From NCBI GenBank assembly GCA_015680685.1, contig MNCI01027477.1:62532-126531 (forward strand): DNA of 64,000 nucleotides. Direction: 5' to 3'. Shown here in pieces: positions 34,141 to 44,169 of the stretch. This stretch comes from Gnetum montanum (taxonomy: Eukaryota > Streptophyta > Gnetopsida > Gnetales > Gnetaceae). The notes below the pieces were generated by a model that saw only the letters and a list, made by a program, of their open reading frames with translations, ran no database searches and had not been told where the DNA came from. Numbering within the stretch: position 1 is the first letter of the stretch; each line of letters opens with the position of its first letter. The translations under genes were made by a program, and so were the position numbers.

Positions 34141-34790
34141 GGGTCATCCAAGGAATCACCAGTCAACCAAGTACTATAAAAGATGTTCGATCATTCCTTG
34201 GCCACACTGGTTATTACCAACGCTTCATCAAGAATTTCTTGAAGGATGCCAAGCCATTGGTGGAACCCACAAAGAAAGACATTCCGTTTGTCTAGACTAA
34301 GGAATGCAAATCTACATTCCAAACACTCAAATAGAAGCTTGTAGAAACTCCAATTCTACAAGCACTCGACTAGTCCAAACCTTTTCATATCATGATAGAT
34401 GCATCTAATTAGGCATTGGAATCCCTGCTTACACAGTTGGATGACTAGAGATGCCCATATTATATCCAATGTGCAAGCTGAAGCATTGTGGGTGCTCAAC
34501 TCAACTACACCACCAGCAAAAAATAATTAATGGTGGTGGTGTTTGCCTTGGAAAAATTCCCATACTATGTGCTTAGGTACAAGGTGTTTGTACATACTGA
34601 CCACAGTGCCATCCAATTCCTGATGAACAAACCAATGGTGAGTCCTCATTTCATATAGTGGCTTGTGATCCTTCAGGAATTTGACCTTACTATGGTAGAC
34701 ATGAAGGGAACTGAGAATGTGGTCGCTGATCACTTATCTTAGTTACGATGGGATGGTGCAGAGGAGGAGGATCCACTCTTCCATTAATTT
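34141..34790 (+). pseudogene. pol: RNase H of element X
   Basis: After the connection (VRSFLGHTGYYQRFI) the frame reads FHIMIDASN, VVVFALEKFPYYVLRYKV, VHTDHSAIQFLMNKPM and ENVVADHLS. The order and residues fit the gypsy RNase H, with the first (D in MIDAS), third (D in HTDHS) and last (D in ADHLS) acidic residues still present. About six stops, so non-functional. Confidence 0.82.
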
Positions 34791-35575
34791 CTAGACAAAC
34801 TCCTTTTCGTTGGAGCAATCAATAAGGATATGCCCATAGGATCAACTTGGTTCATCGACATCCTCACCTATCTCTCAATACAAGAATTACCAAAAGAGTG
34901 GGATCATCAAAAGAAGTAGTAGTTTCTTCACAAGGCCAAGCACTTCATAGAAATCAATGGACACCTTTACAAGGTGTGTGCGGATGGCTTGATTTGATGG
35001 TGCATCCCTAATGTGGATACACTATGCATCCTCCAGGATGCTTACAAGGGCCCTTATGGATGCCACTCTGCTAGACGACGCATGGCCATTAAGATCCTAC
35101 TTACAGGATATTACTGGCCCATTCTCTTTAGAGATGCACAAAGGTTTACCCACTCTTGTGAATGATGTTAGAGAGATGGTGGGATGATCGCACGAATGGA
35201 GGGACCCCAACAATGGATCCAGCCACTGGAACCCTTCGATATTTGGAGCATCAACTTTATGCATCCCATCACACCCATGTCCAATGGGAAGGCATACATC
35301 ATCATTGCTATAGACTACTGTATGAAGTGGGTAGAGGTGGCAACCATCATTGAGTATTCCTCAAACATAGCCACATGGTTTGTCCAACAACAAATCGTGA
35401 ATATTTTTGGGGTGCCAGGTGTACTCATTTCAGATAATGGAACTCATTTCTTGATCACTAATTTTCATAAACTTATGCAACACTTGGGGGTCAAACATAA
35501 ATTTTCAAGACCTTATCACCCCCAAGCCAACGAGCAAGCCGAAGTCACAAATAGCGAGATTACAAGGATCCTAAC
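34791..35575 (+). pseudogene. pol: Integrase of element X, N-terminal part
   Basis: The zinc-binding region is readable from about 35000 (DAYKGPYGCH and, near 35150, THSCE). The core is in the open piece from 35184: FDIWSINFMHPI, KWVEVATIIEYS, VLISDNGTHF, HPQANEQAEVTNSEI. The first catalytic residue is D to N (SINF); the second D and the E remain. The frame is cut at 35575 by the solo LTR and resumes at 36961. Confidence 0.9.
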
Positions 35576-36955
35576 TATACTAACCTAAATCGTCGGTGTA
35601 AGGCTGGAAGGGAAACGGACACCGAGAGATCATTGAGCAGCCACAACTAACCATGCCTTCACTTGAGGGCAAGCTAGAAAAGGGAACGAAGGTAGAGTCC
35701 CTTGGATGGTTTGCACGCAAATCAACCAAGGACTTCCCCGAGCGTAAGCTATGGCTAGCATTGGGGTTATCATAAACGATGTAAACGGGATGCAAATAGC
35801 AATACGAAATGTAAACAGAGCATACTGAATTATAAATAAAGCGTAAATAGAGCTATATTGTAAACAAAGCATAAACCGAAGTAAATAATGTAAATAGAAG
35901 GCAATGAACTGTATTGTACTGTTTAAAAAAAAAGGTATGCACCGGTCAATGTGTAGTTGCACGTGTGGATGGCAGGTCAAGCACTAAGCCCCAGGATGAT
36001 GTCTAAAGTGATGATGCGATGATGTGATGTGATGAACGTGAGAAATTCTTGGATGCCAACAGTCATGTGTGCCAAGTGCCCAAGGATTACAAGTTCTGTA
36101 CTTTCTTAGAATTGTCAATCTCTTCAATTTTTGCCTCTCCGATTCATGTGAATTGATAAGGTATTTATAGGGTTGGGTTGGGCTCCAGCACAGAATTCCA
36201 GAATGGAATCAACGGCTGGGATATGAAAGAAAAGTGAATCTAGTGACATGTATCCAATGGACAGTTGTGTTCGGGTTGGATGCGTGCTGGCGAGAGTTGG
36301 ATGTGTGTCAGCAAGCCACATTCTTGACCAGGTGCATCGTATTTTATAATTTATGGGTTATTCAAGCCCATGAAAGTACATTTAATTTAGACCATGAGGA
36401 CCTAACCATCCCACAAATAAAAATTTACAATGAAATGTACAAGGGAAATTCAATATGTCCTACTTGAAACTTTTTTGTCCTTGACTTTTTCTGAAATTTT
36501 CTGGAAATTGCTAATGCTGAGTATTTTTTGCCATTTTCTGGAAGTTGATGAATAGTGTTCACGTGATGAATAGTGTTTACGCTATGAATAGTATTCACGT
36601 GATGAATAGTGATTACGCTGTGAATAGTGATTTACGCATCCTTACGCTATGCAGCGTAAGAAAATGTAGCCCCAGCGTAATCAACTAAAAACACCTCATT
36701 TAAGGCCCAAATTTTGATTTTCTGGAGGCTGGAAGCTACTGGGGACCTTGGTGAAGGTCATGGGGGGTCCTTGTGCTTGATTTTGGCCTATTTTGACTCA
36801 GTTTTGGGGCCCCAAAAGTTGGTGACGCTGATCCTTACGCATTGTGATCTGTGGGCCCCAAGGGGACCTTGCTTACTCCATGGTGGGTTGCTTGAAGTCG
36901 TTTCAGAGGCTCTAAAGTTGTCTAGAAGTGTTGCTAAAATTTTTGTGGTGTTTCA
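35576..36955 (-). mobile_element. Tat-type solo LTR inside integrase of X
   Basis: 1380 bp, perfect duplication CTAAC at 35571-35575 and 36956-36960. The minus strand starts TGAAACACC and ends with the CTCTCGGTGTCC segment found in A and B LTRs, and TATAAATA is at 36169-36162. No second LTR or internal region is present, so it arose by recombination between the LTRs of a full element. U3 (36540-36660) has GAATAGTGnTTACGC-type units and a perfect palindrome CTTACGCT-ATGC-AGCGTAAG (36641-36660). Confidence 0.92.
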
Positions 36956-36960
36956 CTAAC

Positions 36961-37480
36961 TAGGACCATCAACAAATATAGGAGGGAATGGAGCACAAAA
37001 CTTAACAATGTCCTTTGGACCTATTGCTCCATGTGGAAACTTCCTATAGGCTACTCTCCTTACGAGTTAGTGTATGGGAAACTACTAAAACTTCTAGTTT
37101 AGGAAAAACTCTAAATACTATCTACCACCAGTGACTTGGGTCTTAACTTATCACTAGCACAATGAGAACAACTCATCAACTTGAATGTGCTAGATGAGAA
37201 TCGATTAGTAGCCCTATCATCAAATGAAATATATAAGGCCTATAAGAAAAAACATCATGATCTTATGATTCGAAAGGTAAAATTTCAACATGGAGATAAG
37301 ATACTTTACTGGAACCCCACACATGTACTACAACATACTAAGTTTCAAACATTGTGAAAGGGACCTTATATTATTTCTAAAAAATTTCCATCTGGGGCCT
37401 TGCTTATACACAAACCTAAGGATCCTACAAAAACACAGTTAGTTAATACACAACAATTAAAACCCTTCCACGAACTCCAA
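36961..37480 (+). pseudogene. pol: Integrase of element X, C-terminal part
   Basis: The integrase frame resumes after the solo LTR with RTINKYRREWSTKLNNVLW and LPIGYSPYELVYGK, the conserved post-core block of plant gypsy integrases. It continues with stops to about 37480. Removing the LTR and one copy of CTAAC restores reading continuity with 35575. Confidence 0.85.
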
Positions 37481-39047
37481 TGAACTAGTGCCACTACCCT
37501 CCCATCACACAGCCAACCTCGTTTCATTTTTCAGATCTCCTCCTCCTAACTTAATTGTGGGGGAGATCACCTTCTATGCTAACCAATTCTACTGGTCCCT
37601 CAGTTGTTTTCGCAAGTTTTTGTTTTACACATTTTTTTCTTTCTTTATTTACTCATCTATTTATTTGTTTATATATATATATATATATATATTTGTTTTC
37701 TTACTTTATACTTTCCATTAATAAGCCATCTTATTATCACAGGATGTACTGGTGCAGTTATTTCTCTTTGCGATGGGTTGTATAATATGGTCCACCTAAT
37801 ATATCTAGCTCCCACCTTCGCATTTTTGTTCTAAGTAATCATCTTAAATTCTCATTTTGTGTAACAGGTAGTGAGTCCATATCATCCACTCATCCACCCA
37901 CTCCATGGTTTTCCTTCTTTTGGAAACATGCAATCCCTTTCAATTAAATACAACTCTAATTAATTTATGACTTGTGTAGTTTCCAGACTTGAGAAGGACC
38001 CAATGGTTTGAATAGGGTGTGACTTGAAGGGGAATGCAACATTCTTCATACTTTTCTATTCTCTTGTATGTGAGCATGTGTCCTCATGGACTTCTTACCA
38101 CTCCACATCCTCTCCTAATTGGAAGTCACTTGCAATTTGGCCTTGCATGGTGTGGTCCTCATCATCACTCAAAAGAGAGAGAGAGAGAGAGGATTCAAAG
38201 CATATCCCTTGGCCAAATGCATGCAAAAATGCATGGGTCTTTACATGGTGTGGTTCCCAGAAAAAAAACAAACACATGGGAATTCAAAGCACACCCCTTA
38301 GATCACCTCTAACAGGCTACATGTACTCATTATGGGACTTGCTTTGTCCCCTCTAACTCATCCCTTTTCACTTCCTCTTTCTTACTCATGTTGGAGTGGT
38401 GGTATTTTGTAAGAGCATTCTTGTGCCCCAAGGGGGTGGACTAGTCTTTAAATGTTACTGCAATGTCACTGCACATGGTTGGTTCTAAGTCTGGACTAAA
38501 GATGAATCCTATCAGGTCACTTAATTACACACTTCACAAGGGATTTCATGTGACCAACATTATGAATTCCATCTTATTCCCTCCTCTCTTCATCATTTGC
38601 TTTTCCTTATTCACCTCACTGTCAGTTCTATGGCTTGAGTGTCTATCGTGCTTTACTAGAACTTCTAATTCATTGGCTAGTTCTTATGGTTTTGGGTATT
38701 AACTCATGGTCACCATTAATTAACTATAGGGCCCATAGACTCTTGTGTTAATGATATGCAAGGGCTACTAAGGCTAACACCTGCTATGGGGAGGACCCAC
38801 TTGCATATCCTTTGGTTCTGCTTGTTAATCTCCTATCCCCTTGATATGGTTGGTCAATCATTTCTGTGCTAACCATCACATGGTCCCTCATCTGCAAAGT
38901 TCCATACTATGACATTCTCCTCATTCCGACTCTTCTTCTAATTATAATATTCCATCCTCTTTCACTCATACTGTTCTCTGGTCTCTAAAACCTTGAATCA
39001 TCCCCATGTTGTGCTCTAATTCATAGCTTTGGACTTTTTCTTCAATA
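37481..39047 (+). other. Long non-coding region of element X after pol
   Basis: A T-rich stretch (37600-37720) with a (TA)n run at 37669-37691 follows integrase, as in H and Z. The rest is homologous, reversed, to H 1080-2400 and to Y. (AG)n lies at 38175-38192. No frame is convincing; short ORFs around 37555-37834 and 38024-38356 are low-complexity. Confidence 0.6.
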
Positions 39048-39175
39048 GTCAACATAGGTCAACATTCAAAGCACAACTGCATCAACTAGTTCCCGTATAT
39101 GCATCCCCCTACATTTATGCAGCCTCATCTACGTGGCCCCATCAACACATGATAAAAATGCTATATATATCCATG
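39048..39175 (+). promoter_or_regulatory. U3-like block and TATA upstream of ORF2 in element X
   Basis: Words such as CATCAACTAG, GCAGCCTCATCTACG and TGGCCCCATCAAC resemble the LTR U3s. They are followed by CTATATATATCC at about 39161-39172. H has the same arrangement at 845-950. The ORF2 ATG is about 440 bp downstream. An internal promoter for ORF2 is inference. Confidence 0.45.
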
Positions 39176-39609
39176 TTTCTCCTTTGAATTTTATCCATTT
39201 CTGCAAATAGCTAGGAGAGTTTTTCCATTTTTCTACATCAAGTATTCTTTCCATGCATCTACTTTCCCTATCACATGTCCTCATCTACCCATCCTTTCCC
39301 TCTTTCACAGCCAAAGGTATGCTCTTCATCATGGGGGTGAGGTCTATAATTATTGTAATTATCAAAAATAATTATTGTAATTATCAAAAGACTCAACACC
39401 TCTTAGGGAACAGACAAGAAAAAACAAAAATAACATTATAAATTGCAACTCGTGTCTTATTGTTTTTTCTAACCCCTCAACTATACTCCGGGGAACCTAA
39501 TGGGATGCACGTGTCATTGTCATAGCTTGGTCAAAATGAGAAGGTGTATGATTGCCATTTTTCGCAACTTATACACACATTTTAATTCATGGTTATGTTG
39601 TGAATGTAG

Positions 39610-42464
39610 ATGGCACCCAAATTGAGGCATCCAAGGGGAGAAGGACTGTCCCAAACAAGGGACAAGCAACTAAGACCATAAAGAGAATGAGGTGCACAAC
39701 CTCTAGAGCATGCGGAGGGCTCACATACAACTGGCCCCCTTCATGAAGAACCTAACGTGGAATCTGTTCATCAGATTCCTAAAGTGGAAATTCCTGGTAA
39801 ACAATCACAAAGGGACAAGACTCTTGTGATAGCATCATGGCTTGAGGTCACCCTAACCCAAGCCTGTATTGATGCTATTAAGCCGAGGGAGCTACAATGA
39901 ACAATCATTCAGGAGTTGAACTTCAGACTGTTTCTAGAGAATGTATCAAAGGAAGTCAAAAACCAATTACAAAATTCTCCTATGTAGCCAATCATCACCT
40001 CTAGTGGTGAATGGTACCTAAGAGAAACTTACCTCTTTTGGATGGATCGGCAACTAGAGTCTAGAGTAAGAATCAAAGACATTCATGTCTCTTACTCTGC
40101 CGAAGCAATTGCATAAGCTCTAGGGTTGCCAAAGATCGGAGCTGACGTGGCAGAGATTCCTAAACAACTAGACCCCAAGGTAAAAGGGGAGTGGATTAGG
40201 TAGTGCTATGTGGTATAACACAAGGAGTTTGGCACCCTAACCACTATAGAGAGGATTTATTCAAAAATCACATCTTACCATGTGAATCCAACAGTAAGAT
40301 CCACCAAGATTACGACCTTCTCTACTCGTGCATGTGCTGCTCTAAGTGTAAAGTTCCCCATCAACCTTCCACAGTTACTTTTTATAGAGATTGAAAAGAG
40401 ATTTGCTAAGAATGAACGTGGAAGGCAGGCTCTACCTTTTCCCTGACTAATCAAAAAATTGTGTAAAGAGGCAATAATAGCATGATATGCCAATGACACA
40501 CTTCGTCACATCCCAATTACCTCGTGATGGGAGATGATGAAGGACAAGAATCTAACCACAACAAAACTCAAGGAAGAGCAACAACCACCATCACTACCTA
40601 TGAAAACAATAAGGTCAGGCTCATAGATAATTGTGGAACAAATATGCAAGATCCAACAATTTCTCTTGAGCCAACAAGAGTGACCAGTAAGAACTGGTGG
40701 AGGAAAAGACACTTCAGTCTATCGCCCTACAATGAGCCATCTTAAGCAAGTGACTCAATCAGTGAGTCTACTAGAGAGAGCAGGGTCAATGTTTTATGTC
40801 ACCTGAATGCAAGTTTTTGCTAGAATTGACCATAATGTCTGAGAAGTAATAGTGTCCACTCAGCAATTATTTCCTAAAATTTGAAGAAATGCCGCTACTT
40901 TTTCAGTGCACTTGCAGGATAGAGAGGGGGTGACTATCCTGGTAATGCAACAACAAGGATAAGAAGTTGTGGCTGAAGTGGTTGCTAACATAATTGCTAC
41001 AACCTTTAATGCACCTATAGTGCCTATACCAGATGTACATGAACTTGAAGATGTACAAATGTCCACAGGAGCTTCACATAGTAGGATTAATGTAGCCCAA
41101 CATGAAGAGTTGTTGGACCAACTAGTGGGAACTGGGTAACCACTTTCAGATGTCTTTGACCTTTTGAACAACATTACTACAACCCAGTCAGAGTTGCTCT
41201 CAGCAAGGGGAAAGTACCTCGTCTTGGAAGGGAAACTTGAAGTGGCACAAGTGGATCATCAATGCTTGGTGGTGGAAGTTTCCCAATTAAGGGCCTAACT
41301 TGCTGATCCAGCTCTCCTCAATCATGAACTCACTAGGGATGAAGCTTTCCAATAGCTTCAAACCAAACATCAAAAGGTTGAGGATGAGTGAGAGTCAGTA
41401 ATCTTTGATAAGTCCTTAAAAGATGTCCATGCTTACCATCTAAACAAGGACTTGGCAGAGGTTCACCTAGAGAATGTCAAGCTAATTGTAGAAGTTCATC
41501 GCCGATGCAATGTTGGTGTTGAGAATCAACACATGAAATACTTCATCCATCAATAGCAGGAGAAGCTAGTCAGGGTAAACACTGATGTGAGGAGATTGGT
41601 AGCTGAAAATCATAATTTTTCTATGGAGAAGTTCGAGCCTTGTGACAAAAATGAGCAATTGAAATCACCGCTTGGAAAAATGAGGCCCTTAAGTTTGAAC
41701 AAGTTAAAAATCACTATAGGGACCAAGTGGGACTGCAAAAAGAAGTAAATGAAAAAGAGATTCAAGTCAGAAAGGCTAAAATGAAGCAAGCACTCTAGTA
41801 GCCTTGGGAAGGAGGCAAGGTGTGGTAGCCCATCTTTGATGGCTTGAATGCTTACAACTAGGCTGAGACCTACCTCAAAGAGCTACAAATTAAAGAAATG
41901 ATAGAATACATGGAGTTAGCAAATCTCTATTATGCAAACCTAACAATGCTAATAGCTAGAAGGCCATGGTCAGACCTAGAGAAATAAGTGGCCACCTCAT
42001 ATTCTTTATACAAGAGCGAGTTCCAAGCGCATAAAGAGACAAAGTAAAAGCTAGAAATAGCCAATGTGGAACTCAAGGTTCTTCGCACTCATTTTGAAGG
42101 ATAACATGTGATTGCAGAGAACTTGGCATGATGAATGAATGACTACTAGCAATTGCAGACATCGATCCGAGCATTCGATATTGAACAAAAATAATTCGCT
42201 ACTTGGTTTATCAATTTGAAGGAACTCTTTCCTACACTTCCATGTCCTTGGGATGTTCCCATTCTAGCACACATTAGTGAAGCTACCTAGACGGTGAACA
42301 ATCCCAGAAGCAAAGAAGATAAAATGAGGGCATTTTTTGAGGCTTTTCGATTACATCCAAAAGTTGTAGTCACTGCAGGGCAACCATCATCAACGCCACT
42401 ACAGCCACATGCACCAGAAGCTAGCGAAGGCCTATTAGAACCATCGCTACCAAGGATGATGTGA
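39610..42464 (+). pseudogene. ORF2 of element X (long post-pol gene, coiled-coil-like)
   Basis: ATG at 39610 starts MAPKLRHPRGEG. The frame, with some 30 stops and one frameshift near 41660, can be followed about 950 codons to TGA at 42462. Residues roughly 60-260 form a globular part (LEVTLTQACIDAIKPREL, DIHVSYSAEAIA, ALGLPKIG) that weakly recalls the plant-transposon-protein domain of Athila-type elements. Roughly 500-780 is heptad-like and rich in E, K, L and Q (KLEVAQVDHQCL, VRRLVAENHNF), suggesting a coiled coil. The C-terminus is Pro/Ser-rich. I see no signal peptide or membrane segment, so it does not look like an envelope protein. H and Z carry its start. Function unknown. The bases before the ATG read GTGAATGTAG, a possible splice acceptor. 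Confidence 0.65.
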
Positions 42465-42669
42465 CCTTCTCTAGCAACTTTAGCATTTTTGGCAGGGTGT
42501 TCAATTTTGTCTCTAAATACCACAATTTTGTAATTTATTTTATATATACACCTGGGAACTTGATATGTTAATAGAGTCAGTGTGTGTAAATATGTTTCAT
42601 CGTATCTTAAGTCAATAACTTCATACCTTCCAAATTATAATAAACTCGAGGATGATTTTTCACTTAGTC

Positions 42670-42678
42670 ATGGGGGTA
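42670..42678 (+). promoter_or_regulatory. Polypurine tract of element X
   Basis: ATGGGGGTA immediately before the 3' LTR start TGATGAAG; same tract as Y. Confidence 0.8.
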
Positions 42679-43574
42679 TGATGAAGTGTTCAATTGATAC
42701 ATCTACTGGGCCATGTTAATGAAGCCTTGTTGATGTGGCTACACTGATGTAACCCCGTTGACGTATTTGTCCATGAGTTAATGCAACCCTGTTAATGTAG
42801 AGTCTATCTCTTGCTATAAATATGTGTGCACCTGTAGCATTTATGGCATCTTTTGGAGTAGTTGTAGCCAAACTCTTGCAGTTTGTTCTTGTAAGAGTTA
42901 GAATAGTTTCCAAGTACCTGCAACAAGTGTGAGAAAGGTGTACAACTCTTTATTCAAGTGCTAATGTACCTAAGCCCATTGGCGTGACTGGAAATAAAGA
43001 TGAGCTTTTTGAGCATTCCTTGAAACAATTGGAATTAATCACTTAAGCATTTTAATACTTGAATATTTCAATGCTTTAATAATTTCAGAAGATTTTATTG
43101 TTATCATTTTACAATTATTGTCCTTTCATATTTTATGAGAACCATAAGCACAACCACCTCGAACATAAATCAAACACTTCGTAACCTAGTGATGCTTAAC
43201 GTTTGGTAACCTAGTAATGGTTAGGGTATGCTCAGGATGTGCATGGAAGATGGGATCGGTTGCTTATGCTAGGGAGAGTTAAGCGATAAGGTAGAACAAT
43301 TATAGATTACACAACTTTTCATTCCCTACAATTAAAAAATTAGAATTTAAAAGATAAAAAAATAAAACCAATAAAAATCATTTGCCTCAATCTCACTTAA
43401 CCATCACTTTAGAACACCACAAGTGAGGTTGGAAAGACGATGACCATTCTAACTAGGTCTTGTTGGCTAGAATTCGATGTATGGAAGTGCTTGCAATCTA
43501 TGGAATTTGACTGAGTCGCACGTGAACACCCATGATTCATATGGTTGGGCGTAGGGGTACCTCACCATTCATCA
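42679..43574 (+). repeat. 3' LTR of element X
   Basis: 896 bp, TGATGAAG to TTCATCA, TATAAATA at 42815-42822, followed by the ACTTC duplication. Confidence 0.92.
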
Positions 43575-43579
43575 ACTTC

Positions 43580-44169
43580 CTATTATGAAATGACGCAAAA
43601 TAGTGAGAAGCTTACGAGAACACTCCTACACACAGGAAAATAGGAAAGCACAAAATATACCGCATCCCTTTGAAGCCACACCATATCCAAACCTTTGATT
43701 CCTTCCCAATTTCGAAAACTACACAAGTCATCAATTTATTAGAGTTGCATTAATGGAGAAGAGACTACATGCTTCCAAAACAAGGAAAACAATAGATTAT
43801 GTGGATGGGTGGATGATGTGGACTCACTGCCTATTACATGAAAAGAAACCATGTCCTAGTTGTCAATAATGACATTCAAAGTCAAAAACCATACATCAAC
43901 AATCAAATTACAAATAAAGCATACCACCATCAAGTAGTGCATTACCATTGTACCTACCACCTTATTAGCAAAAAGATTAGATAATTATACCAAACATAAG
44001 AAAATATAAAGAAAGTAAAAGAGTATTCAATAAATATAAAATATACTAATGATGGTGTAAAAAAAAACTTAGAAAAGATTAATAATCTTGAAAAATAAAA
44101 AGATGTAAAATAAATAATATGAAAACAAAAAGTTATAAAACCAAGAATGTGTAAAACAAAAAGTCAAAA
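43580..44169 (-). other. 3' non-coding region of element Y (right part)
   Basis: Homologous to H at 1900-2400. It joins directly to the end of gag, which shows that pol is missing from Y. No frame. Confidence 0.6.

Larger units (their letters stand above)
28983..43574 (+). mobile_element. Complete-structure Athila-like element X (14.6 kb)
   Basis: LTRs at 28983-29875 and 42679-43574, with target duplication ACTTC at 28978-28982 and 43575-43579. The order is LTR, primer site, gag, protease, Cys-rich spacer, RT, RNase H, integrase, long non-coding region, U3-like block, ORF2, PPT, LTR. A Tat-type solo LTR (35576-36955) interrupts integrase. This is the only element in the window with all parts and both ends. 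All genes carry stops. It reads close to H throughout. Confidence 0.92.

Noticed and set aside
37488-37834. Overlapping plus-strand ORFs rich in Phe/Tyr/Ile
   Set aside because: They cover a T-rich tract with a (TA)n run; membrane-like composition comes from base composition.
38024-38356. Overlapping ORFs around an (AG)n run
   Set aside because: The microsatellite keeps several frames open; the region is the non-coding 3' part of X.
39610-42464. Host gene captured between elements
   Set aside because: The start also occurs in H and Z at the same place relative to the retroelement genes, so it belongs to the element family, whatever its origin.
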